A stretch of DNA of 64,000 nucleotides, from contig NC_092590.1 of the NCBI RefSeq assembly GCF_047663525.1, forward strand, positions 8,142,001 through 8,206,000. Direction: 5' to 3'. Of the stretch, positions 44,566-56,185 are shown piece by piece. The translations under genes were made by a program, and so were the position numbers. Every line of letters begins with the position of its first letter. Position 1 is the first letter of the stretch. The DNA is from Anas platyrhynchos. Taxonomy: Eukaryota > Chordata > Aves > Anseriformes > Anatidae. The notes under the pieces are model-generated. The model saw only the letters and a program-made list of their open reading frames with translations, made no database searches and was not told where the DNA came from.

Positions 44566-46590
44566 CTCCACCATTATGAGTCTCGTAAGCACAGATGTAG
44601 ATTAGTGCAAGAATAGCCAAGCTCTGCTTTTTGAGGTACGTGTAGTTTGCAAGCAGATCAAGGGCACTCTCAGGCTGGCAATCAGTCATTTGGCCAGGAA
44701 CAAAGCTAAGCAGTCCTGTAACCCCCGTGCCAATCCAAACCTGTAGCTGTAGAAGGAGGTGAGTTAGCAGGGAGCACAGAGGCCACTACTGCTAAGTTTC
44801 TCTGGTTTTATGATCTCCATCCCTGCTTTTGCCATGAGAGACCACAATCATCCTCTGCTGGTGAACTGCATCCACTGCTTCCCCTTCCTTGGCTCTCCAA
44901 GACACAACTCTCATGGCTTCCAGCCACTTGAGGAATTTGGCACATGGCTCACTGGGAGAGGGAAGTGGCTGACCGGTACTCACTGTGCTCACCAGGTGCA
45001 TTCCTCAGTTGAGTCAGACTTCTTGGAAGTGACAGGAAGAACCTCGTTTGACATCTGATTTTGAAGGCCAGCTGCTAGAAAATACATGGTTTTATGTATA
45101 AGCTTAGCAAGTGCTAAGCAAGAGACTTTTTATCTGCAAAGCAGAACTGTCCACCAGCCATTTACCACCAGCACAATGCTTTTCTACTAAGCCAATTTTA
45201 TCTTATCTCTGCTCAACCTGTTCAAGTTAACACTCCAGCAACAGCTCATGCTCTCCCTGAGTGTCCTTCAGAGGCAGCAGTGGAGAGCTTCTCTGCTGTG
45301 TTGTGTTTGTTTTTTATTTTTTATTTTTTATTGGTACATTTCCATAGCAGCTGAATCTATTGCTCACGCATCTTCAATAGCAGAAAATGCATGGGCTACA
45401 GGTAAGCCTTCTGCTGCTACGATTCCCATCTACAATTGGATTACAGGGCAGTTTTTAAATACCTGTTCCAAGAAGCAAACTGAAAACAGTGGAGCCCTGA
45501 AAAGGCAGACGATTCTTGAAACTGAATCTTTTGGGAGTTTGGACCCTTCTATGTCCAGGGGTTAAACAGACACTTTTTCTGTCCTACTGAAAAAAAAAAA
45601 TTGTCAGTGCTGTGACCAATTCATCTCTGACCACAGAAATGCAGAAAGAGTGGACAGAGTTCCAGCTGAAAATATTTCAATAGACAAGAGCATTGTAGCC
45701 ACTCCTGCAGGGACTGTCCAAACCTTAATTAATAGAAAAGAGCCTAACTATAACCTGAAGAGAGAAAGCTCGACTACATTCACAGAGCCTCTTTGCTCTG
45801 ATAGGGACAGACCAAAATCTATCATATGTTCAGTTCTGGTCATACTCAGTTCACCTTTATTTTAACAGCCCACTTGCTCTCAAAACTGTCATTTTGAGGA
45901 GTACAAGATCTGTATGTAAAGACTGAGCTCTAGCAAGTCTTAATCATGAACACGCAGCATCAGCAACAGGCACTAACTCCATCGGAAATGCAGCAAAGAA
46001 GCCAGCAGTTTATTCAGAAAACATCTTGAAGCGTTTGGTTGCAAAGAGGCCGAGCCGTTTGCTGCAGTGCTGGTGGCAATCAGGCCTGTTAGGTTATGCA
46101 GAAGAGCTGCTGTCAGTGAAAGTCATGGCAGAAGTGCCTACAGCCTATACTTCACTGAGTCCGTAAGATTATCTACGGAAAAAGTTAAGATGGCACAGTT
46201 CCTATATGTGCGGTACTTCAAATATTTATGGAAACTGCGCTTGTAAATCATCCCGGTGAAAACCCAAGCTCGCATACTGCTGGCGTGTTTGTCTAGTCAC
46301 AGTGCAAGTGCCTGACCTTCGCGGTGCTTTATGTGGCTCATACAAACTGCTGTTAGTGACATTTAGGTTAAATTTGCTGACTTCGGAAGTCGTGTCGTGG
46401 AAATCACATATTATTTCCCCTATCTCAAATCTCAAACTGGTCAAGCCCCAAACTGCTTTGCACTGGGAAAAAGGTACACACATCATCTATATTTATATAC
46501 ATGTGTAAGTACATATTTATAATATTTAATTGTATATACTATAAAACTAGCTATGGATAACTATAAAACGTAGAGGTGTTTAAGGTCATG
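44566..46590. other. Non-coding stretch, no recognised gene
   Basis: Contains three exact TTTTTTA units (45,310-45,330) and an inverted repeat GCTTAGCA-AG-TGCTAAGC (45,102-45,119). 45,950-46,150 and 46,200-46,400 have scattered CpGs and a conserved look. A CAG/GTAAGC near 45,408 lacks a pyrimidine tract. No coding gene seen. Confidence 0.45.
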
Positions 46591-46593
46591 AGT

Positions 46594-46616
46594 CCTGGCT
46601 ACTCTAAGTAGCCAGG
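46594..46616. repeat. Perfect hairpin, 10-bp arms and 3-nt loop
   Basis: CCTGGCTACT (46,594-46,603), loop CTA, AGTAGCCAGG (46,607-46,616). The arms are exact and GC-containing, so the stem is stable. It lies in plain AT-rich DNA with no transcript signal beside it. Confidence 0.95.
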
Positions 46617-49600
46617 GGATACATGCAGAAAAAGAGTGTTGAACTTGAACTATCCATTTGGTTTAACTACATTACAATATCAGAAGCTACAGCTAAATAC
46701 GTGGATAATTTAAATCCTACCTACATGTAGCAGGGCAAATTCTGTCAACTTCATTAGCTTAGAAGCGTTCAGGGTTAACACAACCACATTTATTCGATAC
46801 CAGTCCTGAGCATTTGGGAGCACAACAGAGACCGTCCTGTTTCCTCACAGAAGAAAAATCATGCAAGGTTTCAAATCCAGCTGCAATTAAATCATTTGGA
46901 TCTCAAATCTGATGCTGGCCCTTCTGTCTACATCTCTGCTCTTTACCTTGCCCCCATCCTGCAGGGAAACATGCAATAATTGCACAGCAGATTACATTTT
47001 TTTTGGCTTTTTTTTTTTTTTTTTTTAAGAGCATGACATGGTCATTATTAATGTGGCCTGGTATTAGTCTGTTTTTCTTTTCATCTTTATCAGACATCTA
47101 TCTCTCTCTCAGAGGTCTTGTTTACATAAAACAGTGCACTTGGATGCATGGTGCTTAATGAGTTTCTGTATAACCAGAACAGAGTGAGCAAAGTATGCCA
47201 CTCTTTCTAATTATGAATCATTTGACTGCATTAAGAGAAAGAAAACTTGAAGAAATGATGCCGGAAAGCTTCTTACCATGTTTTTTTTTTTTATTTATTG
47301 CTAAAAAGAACGGCCATAAATTATGAGTTAGGACAATGCTGCTTTGGCTCCAAGCAGAAGCAGTAGGAAGAGAAAAACCCCCAACTGTGCTCGTATTTCA
47401 TGCTCCAGGATCAGTGAGTGCTTCCTTCCTACATCCAGAAGGCTCTGCCAAGGATGGTATAATAAAATTAGTCCAACTCTTGTCTGGGTGGGTCTGTCTG
47501 AACTGGGGATGCTGAGACCACTTCCCAGCTACAGCCACACATTTTCTCTTGGATGCTGATGGCCTTGGGTGCACACAGTCGGTCTGATACCCCCTGATTT
47601 CCACTGGACAAAAACTTAGGCATTAGGGCAGCGATGGAGTCGTGCCGTGCCCATGTTCTGGCCCGCAGCACCCAGGCATCCTTTGCAGCTCAACAGCCCT
47701 GGGCATTTCACCACAAACTCCTAGAAATAGGAAGATTCTCACATTTTGAATTGTAAAATTGCCCGCTTGGTAAGATTTTCCTCCCTCCAGTGGCATTTCC
47801 TGTTAAAATCAAAGCCTTGGCTAGAACAAGGTAGATAAAATACCCTAGCTTCCCGCTTGGCTTGTGGAGCATGCTGCATTTGCTGTGAGGTAGGACCATG
47901 GGGAAAATCACAAGGCACAAAGTGCAAGAGCTCTGAGGTAAGAGATGTATTATAAAGTGTCAGAACAAACAAGGGTTATAGCAGAGAAAGAGTTAAGCCA
48001 GTCATAGTACAGAAAGAAAATGCTGAGAGCTTTAGGAAATCTCTCTGGCTCTGCTTATAGGTGTAATTTGGCCAGGACGTTGTTGTTGATCGCAGGCTGA
48101 GGAGACATCTTTTAATGTTACTTATTTGGGGGTTTGTCTACATGCATCATCTTTTTTGGATTTAAAAGGTCACCTTTATATTTAATTATATCCAATTTAT
48201 TTCCCTGGATAAAGACTGATACTATGCAAGCATGCGGGATTACAAATCGTGATACACACTTGAGAAAACTTTGCTCAAGAAATGCCACTTGGAGGGCTTG
48301 GAGTTCCTCAGGACATCGGTCCAAGAGCTTGGGAAAACAAAAGCCTGCAATAGCTACAGAAAGTCTCAGTTGGTGTGGGGAATACGATAAAAAGAAGCAA
48401 AGGATCCAGGAAAAGAAAATTAAGTATTCCAAAAGTTCGAAGAGTTTCAGAAACCCAAAGCAGAAGAGGAAACAAATAATAGTAAACCATAAAAAGATCA
48501 CTTTTTTTTTTCCTCTTTTTTTTTTTTAGCATATAGAAAGACTTATTTTGATGTTTATGGAGCAAGAAGAGGCAGGATCCTTCTTTTATTTAGCTTATGG
48601 CTGAATTCAGAAGAAACTGCAAGAGAAAACCCAAGTGCGTTGGATGTTTCACATGTTCATCTTACACTGAAATGCTCCCGAGCAGTACGCTGTTCCCTTT
48701 CAGTGCAGCAAAAAAATCCCAGGCCTTCTAGTCAGACAGGCTATTTATTTCTGCAACAGTCTGATTATGGTGAATCTGCTCCCACAGGCTTCATGCAACC
48801 CCTTCCTTAAGACTATTTCCTATAGCTCCATAATCCACAACGCTGTTCCACATAATAACAGGCTAATCACTGCCCTACTTTTAAAAATGCAAAATATTTT
48901 TGACATGCTGCATAATGGTACTTCCCAAACAGCCCATAAACCTGTCCAGAGGATTCCTCCTTCATTTCCTTGCTTTGCTGTTATCTTTCTCGGCATCTTG
49001 TCTTGTAGAGTTCAATTTAGATTGCGATGTCTTTGGGCCAGAGGCCACGTAAATCACCTGTGGCTCCACACAAATATTAAGTAACAGCAGAGCCTGACTT
49101 TGGAGCCATAAAATGCTTTCCAGACTTGAAATCCTAGAAGTCCTCTCAGACTCCCAGGCAGTCTGAGGTGGGTGACAAACACAGTACTCCACAGACAATC
49201 AAATAAGTGAGAAGAGAAGCTGAGGGAGAAGGGAAATTTTTCCAGAGCCTTCCTGAGCGTTTTCACTCCATTGCATGAGTCTTCAAGCTACAAATTCAGG
49301 TTCCTGATTGCACAGGTTTGTATCAGTAACTCAATTCCTAGCTTCTTTTTGAAACCAAAACTTTAAATCCTGGTTCTGTTTAAGATAATTTGGCAAGCTT
49401 TGCATCTAAGACATGTGGTACTCTCACAAATGTTTACCACTGGGGGCTTTGCTATCAAAATTAAGTGCTCACACACTGACCTCAGCATCCTTTTGGCAGT
49501 TGCCTTCCTTCACAGTATTAGGGGCTGCAGGAGGTCCACACTTACCTGATAAAATTATACATTACATAGCAAGAAGTGCCAAGAGTCCGAATTTTGCCAG

Positions 49601-50640
49601 TGTCTTCAAAAAGCTGTGGCAAGGAGAAGCAGCCTGAAGCAAGGGATGTGTGATTCAAGTACACAATAAAAGTGTTGAGATCTTAAGGACAAGGGAAATT
49701 ACTTAACCGCTCACTTCACCATGTGATATCCCAGTGCCCAATCACATGAAAAGGTACAGGTAAAGAGGAGGAATAAAAGCTCATTCCGTCCTGAGCAAAA
49801 CATGTCTGGGAAAAACCTTTCTGGGTCACCCAGGCACCTCTCTTAACCAAAAGGCAAGGGAAGCTCGCTGTAGGAACTCCAGAGGGCATAAGAGCCATAA
49901 AAGAAATTACAGAAGTTAGTTTTCAGGCAGACTCGTGCTGCAGTGCGTGGAATAACGCTTCCCTTTGATCGGCTTCATCCAAAGAAACTCCCTGGCACGA
50001 AACAAAGGCGGCATTCAGGGATGTCTCCTTGGTCCACGTCAGGATGCGGTGGTTGCCTGCAGCAGCGGTGCGAACCAAAGCCTCCTGATCCTGCTCTGTC
50101 AGCTTCACATCCAATTTTTGCTATCTGTGAATGAAACGTAAGGATGAGGTTTGGAGTCTTGCTCCTAGTTGTTTGTTTGTTTTGTGTTTGTGTTGCTTTT
50201 TCCCCTCTCTCCAGTCGTAGAGTAAGAGAGTTGGCAACACCCAAAGCGTGAGTCATGTACACGTACCAGCAGCAAACAGCCATTGTTCCAAGCTGTCCTA
50301 GGGACGTGGATTGCAAAGTCCAGATTTGGCTCTGGATTTATTTTTTTTCCCCCCAAATCAGAGCTTTTCAGATGCAGAGCTTAGTTCGGTTGGACACTTA
50401 TGTAAGGGAGGTTGGTCCTAGTACACCACAAAGGCCTCCTGCCCTGCCCAGAGGAGAATCCTACCCTTCAAATTGCAGCACGCAGGAAACAAGGGGAAGA
50501 GAACGGAGACACGCGTGGCCAAATCCCCCTCATTTTGCCTTGGGGGGTTGCACATGTGCAAACTGTTCTGTCCTCATTGTGTGCTGTACCACTTCAGTAC
50601 CGAAGTCTGTTTTCCTGTGACTTTTTACTGGCATGCTAGA
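46617..50640. other. Non-coding stretch with T tracts and a conserved-looking patch
   Basis: T19 at 47,008-47,026, T12 near 47,281-47,292 and two T runs at 48,501-48,528. 47,190-47,280 (TCTAATTATGAATCATTTGA, GAAATGATGCCGG) looks like a homeodomain-rich conserved patch. 49,541-49,548 is a minus-strand CAG/GTAAG with only a T-rich tract. Several frames of 60-130 codons have no motif. No gene recognised. Confidence 0.45.
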
Positions 50641-50900
50641 CACCGAAAGCTGATGCAACAGAACGGGAATAGGGAACAGGTAATTTGCATCCTTCTGTTT
50701 GGGAGCAAGCAGCTTTTAATAATGTGGCTTCCAGGCTCAGCCCTTTGTCTATTGCAGCTCTGCTTTATCCAGTCTTACCCCACGTAAAACGCTTCATTAA
50801 CACGTGGTTAGGTTTATCAGCACTCCCTGCACAGATACAAATCAAACAGTTGGGTCTTTGCATAGCAGGGAGCCCGGCTCCCCTCTACAACTCCTAAACT
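50641..50900. promoter_or_regulatory. Putative enhancer-like block (POU octamer plus SOX-type sites)
   Basis: ATTTGCAT (50,683-50,690) is an exact POU octamer (reverse orientation). About 55 bp downstream CCTTTGTCTATTG provides overlapping SOX-type cores, and CACGTG-like CACGTGG lies near 50,801-50,807. The stretch is free of simple repeats. Motif co-occurrence suggests regulation, but single motifs are common; no conservation data. Confidence 0.25.
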
Positions 50901-53900
50901 CCAGGCTGTGAGGTGAAGTCACCTACTCACCCCAAACACATTCAGGTATTCCCACATAAAAAAGCACTCCTACTACAGGAAATAAGCCATAGTACACCAG
51001 TAGCGTGTTGTACAGGCTCTCCCAGTATGAGATAACGGGGAAATATAGACGTGAATGTTATTTTTCTTAGCACTTTGAAGTTGCTGTGGGTATCTGGTTT
51101 GTATAACGATGCCCTCCTAATGACAGCGGACACAGGACGAGTCTCGGGTACCAGGACATACCAAGTAAGAGATGCACGCAAATGGTGCTCCCAGGGACGA
51201 GCACCACAGCTCCTTCTGCTCCACAGCTCCTGCAAGAAACTGCAATTTTGATCTGCTCTGAAGAGCTGATATGTTGCCTGGCTGTCTTTGTTGTAAGAGT
51301 CTGGGAATTTCCTGCAAAGCATGTAATATGCTTGAGGCATCAAGTTTTTAGCATTTATTTGCCAAAAAAAAGGGTGTATTATTTGGCATTTTTCCATGGT
51401 GACTTAATTCAAGGGCTATGAACAAAATGGAAATGGAAAACACCTTTCAGTTACAAAACGCCACTCGCATGCACTCCGAATCCTGATAGCTTAAGCCACA
51501 ATAAGCACCGTAAGAACCAAGGTGAAACCCCGGAGAAATTCATAGCAGTTAACTGTTAGCATCATTAACAGCAGAGCCCTTCAGTTCAGTGGCTGATGGA
51601 GTGGGGTCAGCGCGAAAAATATTGGCATTTGTCCCCACTCTGGGATCCTGGGGTGAATAACGTCCCTGCACCTCCTCCCAGCTTCCCCACCATGAGGAGA
51701 TGAAACTTAACCTACCCTGTGGTCAGAGATGGGGCAGGATTTAATACAGAACACTGCAGTCTCACTTTCCCTCAAGTCCTTAAAGTTTCTTATTGCCTTT
51801 TCTGGAGTTATGGGATTCTGTAAAAAGTCTTCCTTTGCTTAAAATAGGTTTCAGCCTTTCTTCATTATGAAGTGTGATGCCACAAGCCTTGAGTTTCCAG
51901 GAAGGCGACAGAGAGGTGGCCGCGTTATCAATAACCTAATCTGATTTAAGAGCTTGCCTTGCTTTGAACGTGGAGATTGCAATACCCCATACAGGAAAAG
52001 TAGTTTTGAGATACCTAAATGAAACACTACAGAAACAGGTCTTTCAGATTTATTTTTTTTTTGTCTGTTTGTGATTTCTTTGTGTTGAACTCTCCATATC
52101 CCAAACTACCATGAGGGGCAGCTGCTGAGTGCTTTTTTGTTTTATGGGTTTGGTTTTTTTCCCCCTTTCCTCATAGTTCTTTAAGCAGACTCCACAGAAA
52201 TAGAGGCACTATCATCACTAGTGATTTTGATAAATGTCTCGGTTCTGACCTCAATTCATCATTTAACAGGCCTAAGGAGTTGCTAACCCAAATCTTAAGC
52301 TACCAGGATAACTTCAAGACCACCTCCAGTTTGGTACAGAGCCACCTGTCCAAGTCAGGACAGGCACAAACTTTTTTTTCTTTTTTTCTTTGAAGAAGTG
52401 CCCCATTGTGGAGAACAGGATGGTCCTATAACACTCATGCCCTGGAAGATACTGAATCCTCTTGCCTCTGCCTGCCTCGCTTCTCAGATTGGGATTTCCT
52501 GCAAGGAATGGTGAAACCCGCTGGTTGCTCAAGTCAACTACTTGGTCTGAAGAACTTCTGCAGACAGATTTTTATGTCTGAAACAATCCAGCTATGGGCA
52601 CATCTTTCAGTGTCATGAGATAGATACGAGGCCAGGAGGGCGCTCAGGAGTTGATCACACAGTAATCAACTTCTTGGAGAGCCGGGATTTATCGCAGCCA
52701 TTGCCAGCATTCATTTCAGACTGATCCTTTAATGCAAACGTTGGCTGCAGATTTCCTTGAGGACATTTGTAGGATTACAAGTTTACATGCAGAGATAGCG
52801 AGACCGATTGTTAGATAGCAAACAAGGGACGAGTGTCCTCAGACTTTCTACGAAATAATGCTCTTCCAGTCACTATCTGATTAGCTCCAAATCTTCATAT
52901 AACGCAAACGATAGCATCCCATCTTACTCAACAAGCATTTCAAAGCTTAGGTCGCTACACAGCTCTGCAGCAAAATGCTACAGATTTTTAAATAAACTCT
53001 TAAATTGCTGTTGTCATTGTCTTGACTTTCATTGTGTTGAATTTCATACAGCCAGCTGATGTTCAAATGTGTTTTGTGATTTCAATCTTCTCCCTTAGGC
53101 TTACCCACAAAACTCTACCACATACTTATTCAGCAAATTAACTAAATTATTTCCTTCCCGAAGAAAAGCTTAGATCTTCATGGGGAAGGCTGATGGGTTT
53201 TGGCAGAAAAGTCTGGAATTATAGAGTCACTGACTAACTGTAAATCAGCTACAACCACGGATCAAGGAAGTGTGGATTCAAAGAAGGCCATAGTGAGACA
53301 AATCCTGACTTTGTTCGTGATCTGTAACTTCATTGACATCAGCTGAACTACTCCAAGTTAGTGAAATACAGCTCCAACTTCTTCAAATTCTCAGGCCCAC
53401 AGTACGCCAAGTTATACATATCCCTCACAGAAACTTTCTTCTCACCACAGCCAATCCACTTGGCCAGATTGCTCCTTTTCACATCCATTAAATGTACTGA
53501 TTATAAGCAATATACATTAAATAACCTGTAAGTTACAATTCTGATTAGGGCCTTTTCCTAAGCCCGATGTCACTGTCAGTCCCATTTACACAACCTCAGC
53601 TGGATAACCCCGTCCTGAGTCCTCTAACCATTGACCCATACGGCCTTCAAGTCAAAGGTGTGGAGCCTCTGCAGCAAGGATGCCCTTTCCCGGCCAGCCC
53701 CCCGTCCCCTTTTCCTCCAGCTCTGGATATGCCCAACAGGACTATAAGGCACCCAGCTGACCGAAAGGATTGCCCTTCTTTTAGCAGCAGCAGGAGCTAT
53801 CTCGTGGCCATCCATCCGTCGCACGCAGGAAAGGGAAGATGGATGGCCTCTCTGGGGATCACAAAGCCCGTGCAATCCCACGCAGCACACATCTCAGTGC

Positions 53901-55599
53901 TCTGTTTCAGAGGCTCTTGGCTGCAGGTCCGTGCTTTGACCATAAATTTCAGCACCTACCCCTCACCGAACCTACGTAGCTCCTGGGTGGCCTTTTTGAC
54001 AGACACTGGAGGCTGTCCCACACCACATAACCCAGCAGAGAGACCATCCGTGGCAGAGCTTGGGTTGGAGATGAAGGGTCTCTGTTCCCTTCATTCATAA
54101 CAGAGAAATTCGAGCAGGAGCTGGATCCTGTCAAGCGCTTCCTGTCCCGCACACACCCTCGTCAAAGAGCTCTTTGGAGAATACAGAAAGAGGATTAATG
54201 CTAATAGGTATCTATTTTAGAAGGAGTCACTGTGGGACTGCATTCCCTCAGCGATAGTAACATGGCACTAACCCCACAGTCCTCCTTACACAGCACCTGT
54301 GCTTGGACTTGCACCTGTATAACAGACACTACATTTCTTGGACCATTGGTCAAGCCCCAACGAAGTGCCCAATCTTAACCCCAAAGGAACCTTCAAGAGG
54401 AGCAACTTGTGATCCTCAGGAGCTCTGTTTTACTTAAATGAAATCACCAGAGCAATAGCAGAGCCCTTGGATACGTCGCATGTAATTCTTGGAACAGGGC
54501 AGCACAGGAAGACACAAGGTGTAAGGAGTTGATAAGAAGACCAAGAGCTCACCAGCTGATCACACCCATTAACACTCAGCTCTCAAAGAACAAGGCGGGC
54601 TTCCAAAATCCCCATGGATTACTGACAATGCACAAGGGAAGGCCACCCATTTTCAATGCCTTGAATTCTTCTTTGCTTTGGCAACGGGACAACTGTCAGG
54701 ACATTCATGCTGAACCTCTTTGAAGAATACCCTAAGGACTCAAAGATGAGTTCCTTTGGCTCCAGGGACAATTCTCCTACACCAGTACCCAGCAGTCTCT
54801 CACCCTCAGCTTCCTTCCTTCCCCTACATTCCTAGCTCACCTCCTGCACCTCCTCCAGCTATCCTAAAGAAGCAGCCTCCCAAAACCTATGTGAGGTGTG
54901 AAATTTGACTTCAGATCCCCCCCACTGACAAACTCCACAAGTCAGGAGACCAGCCCATGTACCCAACACCTACTCTTCATTTGACACACTTCTGCCCTTT
55001 TAGTGACATAACTAACACTAGGTTTGGTATGACACCAGCAGCAAACACACCACTTCTCTTTATTCCATTAGTTTTTTTTTCTTTTATTATTTTTCAGACC
55101 TCGAAAAATGCAATTTTTTTTTTCCTTCTCCCTTGGGTGACATGCTCTTTGCAAGCCACATAAAGGCCTACAAGATACTTGCCAGCAAGCGGGAAGCAGA
55201 ACGTGTTTTAGGATAGAGAAATCGCCAGGCACTGAGGTTTGGTGCTCTTCCTACTCGGTTAGCAACTTCTTTATCTTCTGCAGATTAAGCTTTGTTTATA
55301 TTTACATGTGCTTCAGCAAAGAAAATCAGGATTTTTTTTTTTTCCTTTTTCACACTAAATGAGCATTTCTATAAAGCCCAACACCAACCAGACTAGGCAT
55401 CAGTCATGGATATATTTAAGACGCTGTCAAAAATAGACATTGTACAAAGTATTCCAATGGAGCGTGGGGAAAGGACGTGCCTGAACCCTAACTGTGAAGG
55501 GGAAAAGAAAGCAGACTATTCCAGCTGTTTCTGTAAAAACAAAAAACTGCAGAGAGTATAGAAACTGGCCAGGCTTGTAGCTGTGAAGGCCAGCATTCC
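50901..55599. other. Non-coding stretch, no recognised gene
   Basis: Small structures only: GTTATCAATAAC near 51,927-51,938 (HNF1-like but not consensus), palindrome ATCACTAGTGAT (52,214-52,225), and AGTTGAT/ATCAACT arms (52,649-52,671). A 177-codon frame at 53,567-54,100 overlaps opposite-strand frames in a GC-richer patch and shows no domain. T-rich runs occur near 55,071-55,081 and 55,331-55,345. Confidence 0.45.
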
Positions 55600-55880
55600 C
55601 TGCCAGCCCCAGGCCGACAGGCTGTTACTCTTTAATGGCTTCATGCCCTCTAATTAAGTTTTCCAAGTACAAGCCTTTTGAACAAATGTTTACATTTGTC
55701 TTGTTAATTCCCTTTACTTAATAATCAGAGGCCCCTGCAGTTACCTCGACACGGGGAAGATAAACCAAAGACATGATCATATCAGGGGGTTGACATTTAA
55801 ATACCTGATTTGCACGAACATAGCAGAAGTGAACACCTGCAGACATAAAAAAATGGATGAGCAAAACTGACAGTGCACAT
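55600..55880. promoter_or_regulatory. Conserved-looking block with E-box/forkhead palindrome (putative enhancer)
   Basis: ACAAATGTTTACATTTGT (55,682-55,699) is an exact inverted repeat of 7-bp arms. It embeds two E-box cores (CAAATG, CATTTG) and, overlapping them, a consensus forkhead site TGTTTAC (55,687-55,693). Around it are CTCTAATTAAG (55,649-55,659) and TTGTTAATTCCC. Simple repeats are absent and no coding frame is present. The composite motif is directly visible; enhancer function is inferred. Confidence 0.35.
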
Positions 55881-56049
55881 TTAGACTCCAAGTCTGAAAA
55901 TACAACTGGGGGGATTATAAGCTAAGGTATGAGATGGTCTCACTAAACACCTTGTTTAGAGCTTTTTAAAAATACCTTGCCTGATTTTTTTTCTTTAAAA
56001 ACAGAGATCCCCAGAAAAGGGGGAAAGATACCTTTTACTTATGACATTG

Positions 56050-56185
56050 GACTCGGTCATTTGTTGTCTGTGCTGCTCTCCTCTGGAGAAGTCATTAAAT
56101 CTCATTTGGGCTACATTCTCTCAGCTAAATGGGGGTAAATAGCACTTCCCTATGTCACCAGAGTGCTGTAAAGGAGTAGGCCCTT
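56050..56185 (+). repeat. MIR-like SINE relic
   Basis: AGTCATTAAATCTCATTTGG, GCTACATTCTCTCAGCTAAA and TGGGGGTAAATAGCACTTCC follow the MIR order on the forward strand (GTCACTTAACCTCTCTG, CTCAGTTTCCTCATCTGTAA, AATGGGGATAATAG). The stretch then gives CTATGTCACCAGAGTGCTGT in place of the ...CTCACAGGGTTGTTGT segment. The order of four blocks makes this the most convincing MIR relic in the window. Not a live element. Confidence 0.6.

Noticed and set aside
45400..45416. ACAG/GTAAGC donor-like sequence
   Set aside because: No pyrimidine tract and no convincing upstream exon border; one such match is expected by chance.
51927..51938. GTTATCAATAAC as an HNF1 site
   Set aside because: Differs from the GTTAATNATTAAC consensus in half-site and spacing; a chance small palindrome is enough.
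53567..54100. 177-codon plus-strand frame
   Set aside because: GC-richer patch with opposing frames on the other strand and no family motif.
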